Source: Candidatus Caenarcanales bacterium
GTDB lineage: Bacteria > Cyanobacteriota > Vampirovibrionia > LMEP-6097
NCBI GenBank assembly: GCA_022447685.1
Contig: JAKVAO010000080.1
Coordinates: forward strand, 1 to 11,027
Length of the DNA stretch: 11,027 bases
Reading direction: 5' to 3'
Shown piece by piece: positions 1 through 8,400 of the stretch; positions within the stretch are counted from its first letter, which is position 1; the number at the start of each line of letters is the position of its first letter. Position numbers and translations under genes: made by a program. The notes under the pieces were generated by a model. The model searched no databases and was not told the DNA's origin. It worked only from the letters and a program-made list of their open reading frames with translations.

Positions 1-1
1 G

Positions 2-58
2 TCTAATTCTGAGGCTGGACTTGATAATATTATTCCTCTACATAAACTGGCTTCCTAA
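2..58 (+). CDS. C-terminal tail of an upstream gene (partial, cut by window edge)
   Basis: An open frame enters from the left edge and ends at a TAA at 56-58. The 18 visible residues end in NIIPLHKLAS. Their composition looks like ordinary coding sequence, but they are too few to identify a family. The next gene lies 9 nt downstream in the same frame, so the two are either consecutive operon genes or one gene interrupted by this stop. The call rests only on the open frame and its residue composition. Confidence 0.35.
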   Translation, partial: SNSEAGLDNIIPLHKLAS

Positions 59-67
59 TTCGAGGGG

Positions 68-487
68 TTGACAATTTTTGAAATTATTGATTTAGTAGAC
101 TTTGAACCCAATACTTTAAGTGACTTAGTATACAATGCATTAGATCTAATAATAGATCACCAAAAAAATATGGATACTAATACTACAGATAAGGGTGTCA
201 TTCTAAGAAATTACCATGACACCAAAAAAAATTCACACTTTCTAAAAGCTGGACTTAAATATCTATCCGAATCAAATAACATTGAAGACATTGAAAACTT
301 CTTGAAACTATCAGAAAAAATAACTCTATCAAAAAGTAAAATCACAGGAGCTGTTTCATACGAGACTAAAAAAGGACTCAACAATATATTAGAAACTAAA
401 GTAAAAGAATACCCTAACTTCTTCACGAAAAACAATCAAGAAAATTTAAGCAAAATACATAGACTAATATCAATTCTCAATAATTAA
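68..487 (+). CDS. Small Lys/Asn-rich hypothetical protein
   Basis: I do not recognise this 139-residue protein. It is rich in Lys, Asn, Ile and Leu, has no signal peptide or membrane segment, and reads as mostly helical and soluble, with several amphipathic stretches (residues 57-85 and 97-138). The start is uncertain. The frame opens after a TAA at 56-58, and the only early start is a TTG at 68. It is preceded immediately by GAGGGG (62-67), a Shine-Dalgarno-like run lying too close to that TTG; the first in-frame ATG is at 170. It follows an apparent upstream gene closely and in the same frame, so it could be a second operon gene or the back part of a broken or read-through gene. Its TAA stop overlaps the stop of the convergent PH-domain gene. 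A small protein directly after a larger gene can be an immunity protein, but nothing here shows that. Confidence 0.5.
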   Translation: MTIFEIIDLVDFEPNTLSDLVYNALDLIIDHQKNMDTNTTDKGVILRNYHDTKKNSHFLKAGLKYLSESNNIEDIENFLKLSEKITLSKSKITGAVSYETKKGLNNILETKVKEYPNFFTKNNQENLSKIHRLISILNN

Positions 488-864
488 GAAAAAATTCTAG
501 ATTTCAAGTCCTCAGCAAAAGCTATTAATTCCCTTTTCCTCACAAAATCAATAGTAGCTTTCTCATTCTCAGCAGTTATATACAGAGAACCTGTCAGCAA
601 AAAGGTTTCGTATACAATAGAACTAACTTTTTTGTTATAGAAGTCCACCACCTTCAAACCCCAAAGCGGCTTCTTATCAATAAATATCAATCTTTGATTA
701 GTTGCAACAAGCAAACCAATACTTTTATTAAAACGCCCTTTTATGAAAGAAGCAACAAGCTCATCTTCTTGAAGAATTTTGGGAATGACAGACTTTTCGT
801 GTGAGAATAAAGATCTAAAAGGTCTAGAAATAATAAATAAGACTTCTTGTAACGCGTTCACCAT
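484..864 (-). CDS. Bacterial PH-domain protein
   Basis: This is a 126-residue soluble protein. Its middle (about residues 35-105) fits the bacterial pleckstrin-homology-like fold (bPH/YvbH-type families): a GRF..SIGLLVATNQRLIFID core, then a W-G-L-K-V-V-D-F strand, KKVSSIVYE and a final C-terminal helix. The 'T-N-x-R-L-I-F-I-D' strand is the family hallmark. In known families the fold mediates protein or membrane binding and has no catalytic role. It begins 7 nt after the stop of the GH133 debranching enzyme, so it is probably co-transcribed and may be translated by reinitiation, since there is no Shine-Dalgarno sequence before the ATG. The context suggests, but does not prove, a link to glycogen metabolism. 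Its stop codon shares a TTAA palindrome with the stop of the convergent gene. The fold assignment is fairly sure; the role is unknown. Confidence 0.75.
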   Translation of the reverse strand: MVNALQEVLFIISRPFRSLFSHEKSVIPKILQEDELVASFIKGRFNKSIGLLVATNQRLIFIDKKPLWGLKVVDFYNKKVSSIVYETFLLTGSLYITAENEKATIDFVRKRELIAFAEDLKSRIFS

Positions 865-871
865 CTTTGAA

Positions 872-2854
872 TTAAGAGTTTATTTCCAAGTAAATTCTTC
901 TCAATTCAGCAACACTCCACGCTTGAGCAATACAACCACGAGCAGTATGCGGACTATCACCATCATAGATTTCAGAAATAGAGTTAATTCCAGCTGACTT
1001 AAAGACATTATCGAAATACTCAATCATTGTTTTCACTCTTTTTATAGTTGATTCAGCATTTTCAGAGTTCTTGATCATAGCTTCAAAGAAAGGTCCCATC
1101 AACCAAGTCCAAACAGTTCCATTGTGATAAGCAAGATCACGGTTTACAACATCACCTTCATATATACCCCAATAATTACTATCATCTGCGGCTAAAGTTC
1201 TCATCCCATAAGGGGTTAATAGCTTTTCTTCACAAATATGAATTATAGAGTTTTTAGCGTCTTTATCTAATGGTGAGAAAGGCAAAGAAATTGCAAGTAA
1301 TTGATTAGGACGCAACTGTCTATTTATCACCCCTTCAAAGATATAGTCCGCCAAATACCCTTCTTCTTGAAGATAAAAAGTATCTTGGAAATTAGCAAGA
1401 ATTCTAGCTTTAGTATCAGCGATTTCTTCTAATAAAGGATCCTTGAATTTAGTTGCAAGCTCTTCCATGAAAGCTACAGCATTGAACCACAGGGCATTGA
1501 TCTCAACAACCATTCCTTTTCTAGGAATAACCGAACTACCAAACAAACAAGCATCCATCCAAGTATAAGATTCTTTATCCGTACCAGATTCAAGCAAAGC
1601 TAGCTCATTACACCTTAAATCTTCAGGCTTAGAGCCTTTGTAACAAAGAAAAATATCCTTTAGGTCTTCCCAGAATTCTTTTTTAATTACAGCATGAGAA
1701 CACTTTTTCTTATACAAAAATTGTTGCAATGCCCAGAATAACCAGAGAGAAGCATCAACACTATTGTATGCAGAGCTTTCAATTGAATCTCCGATTATAT
1801 TTGGGATTAATCCATCTTTTTTGAAATCTAAAAATCTTCGCAAAACTTTTTTGAAGTTCTTCTCTTCCTTGGTGTTCAAAAGTATTCCAGGTAAAGAGAT
1901 CATAGTATCTCTTCCCCAAGAACCAAACCAATGATAACCAGCGATAATAGTATAAGTATCGTTCAAAGATTTGATCAAAAACTGCTTTGCAGCATAGTCT
2001 AGTTTAGTTTGAAAATCAGCGTCCTGGAGATCTTGCTTATTAGTAAGCTTACTACGCCTAGCCATCTCTGCTTTCCAGAGATTTGGAGTGGTTTTCTGAA
2101 GTTCTTCGGTTGAAACAGCCACGTATAAAGGAGTTTTAGTTGATAATTCAAGGCTGATAACACCAGGGCAAGCTAAATCTTCTAAATGGTCATAACCACG
2201 AGAAATTTCTTCAGTATAAGAGAAATTTTTGTACCAACACTGAAATTCTTCGAAAGCTATTTCTTGATTGGAATTGATTATGAGTTCACTCATACTCTCG
2301 TATGGCTTAAAAGATATTGTTTTCTTAGTATTCGCGTATACAGATAAATTAAAATCTTCAGACTCTTTTCTATTGTGGTGAAAAATTCTATAAGCGAGCA
2401 TTGGCTTGAGTTTAAGATAAATTTTATTTAATTTTTTATCATCACTTAAATTCTCTAAACTGTACTTCAAGAGAGTAATATCTTGATTGTAACTCATAGC
2501 TAACTCTTTAGTAATTTTGATTTGCTCATTAGCTAAAGTCCAAGTTGGGCAAAGCTTCTGTTCAAAGCTAGAATTCAAAAGTTTAGATTCCTCAGGCACA
2601 TAAATTCCAGGATCATAATGGCTTTTAGTTAGAAAAAACTCATTATCACCGACAAAGACTGATTCCTCAAACTTAGAAAGCAACATAAATTTATCTTCAA
2701 AATTCTCTTGCCTTGCAACCAATAGACCATGGTATTTCCTGTGATTAGAACCTGTAGTAGAACCTGATGCATAAGAGCCAAGACTGTTCGTATCAAGCCA
2801 TTCATCAAGAAGCCCCAACTTATTATCTTCAATACTTTCGGTGATATTAACCAT
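872..2854 (-). CDS. Glycogen debranching enzyme, amylo-alpha-1,6-glucosidase type (GH133)
   Basis: The protein (660 residues from this start) hydrolyses alpha-1,6 branch stubs of glycogen or limit dextrin to release glucose in the cytoplasm. It shows the two-part layout of prokaryotic GH133 enzymes. The N-terminal sugar-binding domain has EWLDTN (18-23) and RKYHGLLVA (39-47). The C-terminal (alpha/alpha)6-barrel domain carries YHWFGSWGRDTMISLPG (WGRD at 313-316), VVEINALWFNA (E451), RPNQ (515-518), AYHNGTVWTWL (H577) and RGCIAQAWSVAE near the end. Length is normal for a one-domain debranching enzyme; unlike eukaryotic enzymes it has no GH13 transferase half. The start was set at the ATG at 2854-2852 because TATATT lies exactly 6 nt upstream, as for a leaderless mRNA. 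An in-frame ATGATG at 2872 would add six residues (MMYISY) but would put that hexamer inside the gene, and it also lacks a Shine-Dalgarno sequence. The gene is divergent from the glycogen operon and is followed by the PH-domain gene. Confidence 0.95.
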   Translation of the reverse strand: MVNITESIEDNKLGLLDEWLDTNSLGSYASGSTTGSNHRKYHGLLVARQENFEDKFMLLSKFEESVFVGDNEFFLTKSHYDPGIYVPEESKLLNSSFEQKLCPTWTLANEQIKITKELAMSYNQDITLLKYSLENLSDDKKLNKIYLKLKPMLAYRIFHHNRKESEDFNLSVYANTKKTISFKPYESMSELIINSNQEIAFEEFQCWYKNFSYTEEISRGYDHLEDLACPGVISLELSTKTPLYVAVSTEELQKTTPNLWKAEMARRSKLTNKQDLQDADFQTKLDYAAKQFLIKSLNDTYTIIAGYHWFGSWGRDTMISLPGILLNTKEEKNFKKVLRRFLDFKKDGLIPNIIGDSIESSAYNSVDASLWLFWALQQFLYKKKCSHAVIKKEFWEDLKDIFLCYKGSKPEDLRCNELALLESGTDKESYTWMDACLFGSSVIPRKGMVVEINALWFNAVAFMEELATKFKDPLLEEIADTKARILANFQDTFYLQEEGYLADYIFEGVINRQLRPNQLLAISLPFSPLDKDAKNSIIHICEEKLLTPYGMRTLAADDSNYWGIYEGDVVNRDLAYHNGTVWTWLMGPFFEAMIKNSENAESTIKRVKTMIEYFDNVFKSAGINSISEIYDGDSPHTARGCIAQAWSVAELRRIYLEINS

Positions 2855-2860
2855 ATAACT

Positions 2861-2866
2861 AATATA
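2861..2866 (-). promoter_or_regulatory. Putative -10 box for leaderless debranching enzyme mRNA
   Basis: Read on the minus strand, TATATT is followed by six bases (AGTTAT) and then ATG at 2854, so normal -10 to +1 spacing places the first transcribed base on the A of the start codon. No convincing -35 box is seen; the best is TTCCCA at 2888-2883 with a 16-bp spacer. There is no Shine-Dalgarno sequence. AT-rich DNA makes single hexamers weak evidence; the support comes from the same spacing at other genes here. Confidence 0.45.
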
Positions 2867-2926
2867 CATCATAAATAATGATTGGGAAAATTAAAAATTT
2901 TTAGAATAATTTTGAATCGTTTACAC

Positions 2927-2932
2927 TATAAT
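2927..2932 (+). promoter_or_regulatory. Consensus -10 box (TATAAT) for the glycogen operon
   Basis: This perfect TATAAT ends seven bases before the ATG at 2940 and one base before the alternative ATG at 2934. Standard spacing puts +1 at about 2939, so an mRNA from it cannot translate from 2934 and would be leaderless (0-1 nt) from 2940. The -35 region is weak: a TTGAAT at 2912-2917 is only 9 bp away and too close. It lies in the 85-bp gap that also holds the divergent debranching-enzyme promoter, so shared control is plausible. Confidence 0.55.
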
Positions 2933-2939
2933 CATGAAT

Positions 2940-4265
2940 ATGTCGAAGATATTAATGTACGGGTGGGAGTTTCCCCCATTTATAACTGGTGGTTTAGGTG
3001 TAGCTTGTTACGATTTAACGAAGGCCTTATCTAGTTTGGGAACAGAAATTACTTTTGTACTTCCGACCATGAAGGGTAAGAACCCAGTTAACTCGCACTT
3101 ACATCTACTCGATACCAATGATCTTCGCGTGCCTAATTACATAGATAAATCCATAAGCTATGAAGAGTTCATGGAGAAGATTGACCTTATCGGCATCAAC
3201 AGTAGCCTCAGACCATATATCACTGAAGATTCATACCAAGAGTTTATAAACAGAATGTATGAAAGTAATACTATTACTGAAGAGCATATTCAGAAAGATT
3301 TTTATCAATTTAATATCAGTGGTGATTATGGACCAAACTTGATAGCAGAAGTATTTAGATACGCATTCGTTGCTGGAAGTGTAGCAGCTGATGTAGAACA
3401 CGAAGTGATACACGCTCATGACTGGTTAACATTCCTAGCTGGGGTTGAGGCTAAGAGAATTAGTGGCAAGCCACTAGTTTGCCACGTTCACGCCCTAGAA
3501 ACTGATAGAAGTGGAATTAATGTAAATCAACAAATTTTTGAAATTGAGAAAAGAGGACTAGAAGCAGCTGACCAAATTATCGCTGTTAGCTACTTAACCA
3601 AGAACTCCATAGTTAATTACTACGGTATTTCTCCAGATAAAATCTCAGTAGTTCACAACGCAGTTTCTAAAAAGAAATCAACACAGAGAACCAATTCAGT
3701 TAAAAAAGACCCTGATGAGAAGATCATACTTTTCTTAGGTAGAATAACTTTCCAGAAAGGACCAGATTATTTCCTTGAAGCTGCAGCTAAGGTTCTACAG
3801 AAATATCCTAAGGCTAGATTTGTTCTTGCTGGTAGTGGTGATATGATAAATAGACTGATTGAGAGAACAGCAGAGCTTAAGATTGGTAGGAATGTTCACT
3901 TTACTGGCTTTTTGAAAAGACCAGAAGTTGAAGAGCTATTTGCATCGAGTGATGTTTATGTTATGTCGAGCGTTTCCGAGCCATTTGGAATATCTTGCCT
4001 AGAGGCAATATTATTCGACGTGCCAGTTGTTATTTCTAAACAATCAGGAGCAGCAGAAGTATTACAGAGTGCTCTTAAAGTTGATTTCTGGGATACAGAA
4101 GAACTAGCGAATAAAATTCTTAATATTTTAAACCATAAAGCATTAAGAAAAGAACTTCAAGCGCAAGCCTCTGAGGAACTGAAACACATACAATGGGAAA
4201 AGTCTGCACAGCATGTTATTGAGGTCTATGACAAGATCAAAAAGCAAGCTGCAGTTTGTAAATAA
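2940..4265 (+). CDS. Glycogen synthase, GT4/GT5-like GT-B glycosyltransferase
   Basis: This is a predicted cytoplasmic glucan synthase that transfers glucose from a sugar nucleotide (ADP- or UDP-glucose, not decidable here) to alpha-1,4-glucan ends; 441 residues from this start. It shows a complete GT-B pair of domains. The N-terminal half has KILMYGWEFPP then the nucleotide loop GGLG (17-20), an acidic insert around 50-125, and HAHDW (158-162). The C-terminal half has the GRITFQKG donor motif (R268, K273), and the paired glutamates of EPFGISCLE (E347, E355), the retaining E-x7-E signature. The opening KILMYGWEFPP..GGLG matches bacterial synthases found beside GH57 and debranching genes. The start at 2940 was chosen because TATAAT lies seven bases upstream and family members start just before K-I-L; the ATG at 2934 adds only Met-Asn. 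It is the first gene of the operon, 24 nt before GH57. A glycan transferase of another specificity is a weaker alternative. Confidence 0.9.
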   Translation: MSKILMYGWEFPPFITGGLGVACYDLTKALSSLGTEITFVLPTMKGKNPVNSHLHLLDTNDLRVPNYIDKSISYEEFMEKIDLIGINSSLRPYITEDSYQEFINRMYESNTITEEHIQKDFYQFNISGDYGPNLIAEVFRYAFVAGSVAADVEHEVIHAHDWLTFLAGVEAKRISGKPLVCHVHALETDRSGINVNQQIFEIEKRGLEAADQIIAVSYLTKNSIVNYYGISPDKISVVHNAVSKKKSTQRTNSVKKDPDEKIILFLGRITFQKGPDYFLEAAAKVLQKYPKARFVLAGSGDMINRLIERTAELKIGRNVHFTGFLKRPEVEELFASSDVYVMSSVSEPFGISCLEAILFDVPVVISKQSGAAEVLQSALKVDFWDTEELANKILNILNHKALRKELQAQASEELKHIQWEKSAQHVIEVYDKIKKQAAVCK

Positions 4266-4277
4266 AGGAAAATAGGA

Positions 4278-4283
4278 TAATAT
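4278..4283 (+). promoter_or_regulatory. Possible internal -10 box before GH57 gene
   Basis: TAATAT is followed by six bases and then the GH57 ATG at 4290, the same geometry as the other putative leaderless starts. It keeps the key T, A and final T positions but matches TATAAT at only four of six. A competing reading is a weak ribosome-binding site: AGGA at 4274-4277, 12 nt before the ATG, which is longer than usual. Confidence 0.25.
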
Positions 4284-4289
4284 AAAGTT

Positions 4290-5492
4290 ATGCCAAGCAT
4301 TTGTTTTTACTTTCAAGTACACCAACCGAAGAGATTAAGAAAATACACGATTTTTGATATCAATAAGTCTCATTTCTACGAGACAGACGAAGCTAATGGT
4401 TCAATCATGAGAAAGGTAGCTTATAAATGCTATCTGCCGACTAATGAATTGATGCTTGAATTGATCAAAAAATATAATGGTGCATTTAGAATATCTTATG
4501 CTGTATCTGGTGTTGCTATTGAACAGATGAAAAGATTTAGCCCTGAGACACTTGATTCTTTCAAAAGACTTGCAGATACTGGTTGCGTAGAGTTTATCAA
4601 TGAAACTTATTACCATAGCTTAGCTTTTCTATATTCTAAAGAAGAATGGAAAAGACAAGTAGCTCAGCATAATGAGCTTATGAGACAGGAGTTTGGTCAA
4701 GAGCCTACTACATTTAGAAATACTGAGCTTATTTATCATAATGAAGTTGCTAAAGCAGCTGAAGAACTTGGTTTCAAAACTATACTTGCAGAAGGTGCAG
4801 ATAAGATACTTGGATGGAGAAGTTCTAACTTCGTTTACCAACCGTCTAACTGTGACAATATCAAATTACTTCTAAAAAACTATCAATTATCAGATGATAT
4901 AGCTTTTAGATTCTCGAATAAAGGTTGGGCTTCGTATCCTCTTACTGCTTGTAAATTCTCTAATTGGGTTCATGAGCTAGATGGAAACGCTGAAACTATT
5001 AACCTATTCATGGATTATGAAACATTTGGTGAACATCAGTGGGAAGATACTGGAATCTTCAAATTCCTATATGCATTGCCTGAATATATATTCAAAAACC
5101 CAAGCTTCAATTTCAAAACACCATCAGAAGTTGCAGCTGAGTATCCAGTAAGAGATAGAGTGGATGTTCCTTACTATGTATCTTGGGCTGATACAGAAAG
5201 AGATTTAACAGCATGGAAAGGAAATTATCTTCAAGACGACGCTTTAGAAGCGATTTTTTCTCTTGAAGAAAAAGTTTACAGAACGGGTAACGATGAGTTA
5301 ATCCAAACATACAGAGCACTTACTACATCAGATCATTTCTACTACATGTGTACTAAGTGGTTCGCTGATGGTGATGTTCATAAATACTTCAACCCATATG
5401 AAAGTCCTTATGAAGCTTATATCAATTATCAGAATGTATTAAAGGATTTTACACAAACTGTCGAGAAGGAATTGATGGTACAAACAGCATGA
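4290..5492 (+). CDS. GH57 family alpha-glucan enzyme (alpha-amylase / 4-alpha-glucanotransferase)
   Basis: The 400-residue protein has no signal peptide, so it acts in the cytoplasm. All five GH57 regions are present: HQP (11-13); the ET-Y-H-S-L segment (105-111); TFRNTELIY, whose E146 is the expected nucleophile; FMDYETFGEHQ, whose D242 is the expected acid/base; and the AWKGN (308-312) and TSDHFYYM (346-353) segments. Family members hydrolyse or transfer alpha-1,4-glucan segments. At 400 residues it matches the short amylase-like group with 'RNTELIY' and 'DYETFGEHQ'; GH57 branching enzymes are longer and differ in these motifs. It sits between two glucan synthase genes, and its TGA overlaps the ATG of the fusion gene by four bases, so translation is probably coupled. 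Family and catalytic residues are secure. The exact activity is open; transferase action would complement the one-domain debranching enzyme. Confidence 0.93.
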   Translation: MPSICFYFQVHQPKRLRKYTIFDINKSHFYETDEANGSIMRKVAYKCYLPTNELMLELIKKYNGAFRISYAVSGVAIEQMKRFSPETLDSFKRLADTGCVEFINETYYHSLAFLYSKEEWKRQVAQHNELMRQEFGQEPTTFRNTELIYHNEVAKAAEELGFKTILAEGADKILGWRSSNFVYQPSNCDNIKLLLKNYQLSDDIAFRFSNKGWASYPLTACKFSNWVHELDGNAETINLFMDYETFGEHQWEDTGIFKFLYALPEYIFKNPSFNFKTPSEVAAEYPVRDRVDVPYYVSWADTERDLTAWKGNYLQDDALEAIFSLEEKVYRTGNDELIQTYRALTTSDHFYYMCTKWFADGDVHKYFNPYESPYEAYINYQNVLKDFTQTVEKELMVQTA

Positions 5493-8400
5493 AATACGTA
5501 TTTGAAACAAGTTGGGAAATCTGCAATAAAGTCGGGGGTATACATACAGTCGTAGCCTCTAAAGCAGAGGAAGCACTCAAAGCCTATCAAGATAACTACA
5601 TAGCAATCGGACCTGATCTAGGAAAAGATGATGAATTTGAAGAAATTAATGACGATCCATTCTTCAATAAACTAAAAGATAATTTAGCAGAAGCGAATCT
5701 AAAATGCAGATTCGGTAAATGGAAGATTCCTGGAAGTCCTAGAACTTTTCTAGTTGGCGGCTTCAAAGAAAGATTCGATGTCGAGAGATTATTACATACT
5801 TTCTGGCAAGAATTTGGTCTAGATTCATACGAAGGATCATGGGACTATGTAGAGCCAACTCTATTCTCTACTACTGCAGCTGAACTCATAGAAGTAATCT
5901 GCAAAACTAACTTAGAAGCTCAGGATACAGCTGTTGCTCACTTCCACGAATGGATTTGTGGAGCTGGTGTTTTATACCTAAAGAAGAACATGCCTAAAGT
6001 AGGTACTGTATTCACTACCCACGCGACTACCTTAGGTAGGTCAATGGCTCAGAATAACTCCATGTACTACCATGAGCTTGAATTAAGTACTAATATCGAT
6101 CACAAAGCATATGTAAATGGTGTGAAGAGTAAGCATTCACTTGAAGCTATAGCAGCTAGAAATGCTGATTGTTTCACAACGGTTAGTGAATTTACTGGTA
6201 GAGAGGCATTTCACGTACTGAATACTAAGCCAGATCTTATTGTCTACAATGGTTTAAACCAAGAAAACATAGACACTAATAATAGAGGCATTCACAAAAA
6301 ACAATTACTAGATAAATGCTCAGAGTTTTTAGCTGAAGACTTACCAGAGAATACACAAATCTGGTTAAGTTCAGGAAGATACGAATTCAAAAACAAAGGT
6401 TACGATCTTTGTTTAGATTCACTTGCAAGACTGAATAGTAAATTACCAGACAACCACCCTCCAGTGCTTATGCTGTTTTTGGTTGCAGCTGATCATACTA
6501 AAGTTAATGCTAGCTATGAGCTGCCTAAGTCTGGTCACCCAGATTATAGACCAGTAGCTATATCTCCAGTATATAATGCTGATCACGATCAAATTCTTAA
6601 TGCAGCTAAATATCATGGTTTAGATAAGAAATCTTCTAAAGTAAGAACTATTTTCTCAACTCAATACATGGATGGTGCTGATGGAATATTCAATCTAACT
6701 TATGATCAAATTCTATCTTGTACAGATTTGACATTATTCCCTTCATTCTATGAGCCATGGGGTTATACTCCACTTGAAAGTGCTCTTAAGGGTGTACCTA
6801 CTATCACTTCTGACCTTGCAGGTTTTGGACATTGGGTTCATACACTTGAAGGTAACTGGTCTAAGCTTGTTAAGGTTCTGAATAGAAAGAATAGAACATT
6901 TGAAGACGCTAGTAATACTCTAACTAACTTGTTACTAGACTTTGCTTTAGATGGACATAAGACTCAAGAAGAAGCTAAGCAACTTTCTAATGATCTAGCT
7001 AAATTAATTCACTGGTCTGAAATATTCCCAGGCTTTAGAAAAGCTTATGAGATAGCTAGAGCTAAAGGTTATGCTAGATTTGTTTCAAGTCAAAATGACT
7101 TCATCCAAAACCCATTCAAAAAAGCAGAAGTCTTTGCTGTTAACAGTAAAAAGGAACAAGCGAGATTTAATCTATTATCAGTTGAAGTTCCATTACCATC
7201 TAAGTTAGAGAAATTAAATGAACTAGCTTATAACGTATGGTCCAGTTGGGATAAAGAATCTAGAGCTTTATTCAAATCAATGAATCCTACACTATGGGAA
7301 TACTTTGATCATAGCCCAATGAAGCTTCTTAAGAGTATTCCATACAATGAATTGGTAACACTTTCAGAAGATGAAGATTTCATTCAGCGTTACGAGAAAG
7401 TTTACGCTAGCTTCAGAAAGTATATGGGTGAAATCAGTGATAAAGAACTTATCGACGTAGAGAAGCCGCTTATAGCTTATTTCTCTATGGAATATGGTTT
7501 ACACGAAAGCATTCCTATCTACGCTGGTGGTTTAGGTATTTTATCTGGAGATCACATGAAAGGTGCTTCAGATATGAATATGAACATGGTTGGAATCGGT
7601 CTATTCTATAATGAAGGTTACTTTACACAGGAAATCAACTCTGACGGTTACCAAGTAGAGCATTATCCTCAGCAAGACTGGAAAAACTTACCGGTCAAAG
7701 TTCTACTAAATGAACATGGTAATCAAGTTAAAATACCAGTTGAGTATCCTAATAATGTTGTCTGGACTAGAGTTCTAGTTCTTCAAGTAGGTAGAATTCC
7801 TGTTCTATTATTTGATACTAATATTGAAGAAAACTCTTGGGAAGATAGAGCTATTACAGCTAAGTTATACGCTGGTGATAAGCATATGAGAATCAGACAA
7901 GAGATTCTAGTTGCTACAGCCGGAGTTAGATTACTTAGAGATATCATGAATGTAAATCCAGCTGTCTATCACTTAAACGAAGGACACTGTGCCTTTATAG
8001 CTGTAGAGAGATTTAGAAGAATGGCACAACAGGGTCAAAGTCTTCAAGAGTCTTTCGATGCTATGAGAGATACTACAGTATTCACTACTCATACTCCAGT
8101 ACCTGCTGGTAATGAAACATTTGAGCTTAGTTTAATTCATGAAATGTTTGGTCATACTTTCCACTCTATGCAAGTTCCTATAGAAAGATTCTTAGAACTA
8201 GGTAGAGATGAGCAGAATCCTAATGTATTCTCTATGACAGTTCTTGCTATCAACATATCTTGTAAGAGTAACGCTGTTGCTCAGTTACATGGTGACGTAG
8301 CTTACGATATGTGGAAGCATGTTCTTCCTAAGAATGATCCAGATTACTTTGGTTATGTAACGAATGGAGTTCACATGGGAAGCTGGCTTGGTGAGTCTAT

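Noticed and set aside
779..997. Plus-strand frame of 72 codons
   Set aside because: It runs antisense across the end of the debranching enzyme and start of the PH-domain gene, both supported by family motifs; its own translation has no recognisable feature.
2855..2872. Six-residue longer start of the debranching enzyme (ATGATG at 2872-2867)
   Set aside because: It would place the TATATT box inside the coding region and has no ribosome-binding site. The family motif EWL..N needs no extra residues. It is not fully excluded.
2912..2917. TTGAAT as a -35 box for the glycogen operon
   Set aside because: The spacer to TATAAT is only 9 bp, too short for a normal sigma-70-type promoter.
2934..2939. 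Start of the GT4 synthase at ATG 2934
   Set aside because: It lies one base after TATAAT, so a transcript from that box would not contain it; relatives start just before K-I-L. It remains possible if transcription starts further upstream.
5490..5492. UGA recoded as an amino acid
   Set aside because: GH57 reaches its normal family end at this TGA and the next gene starts within it; large conserved frames here contain no internal TGA.
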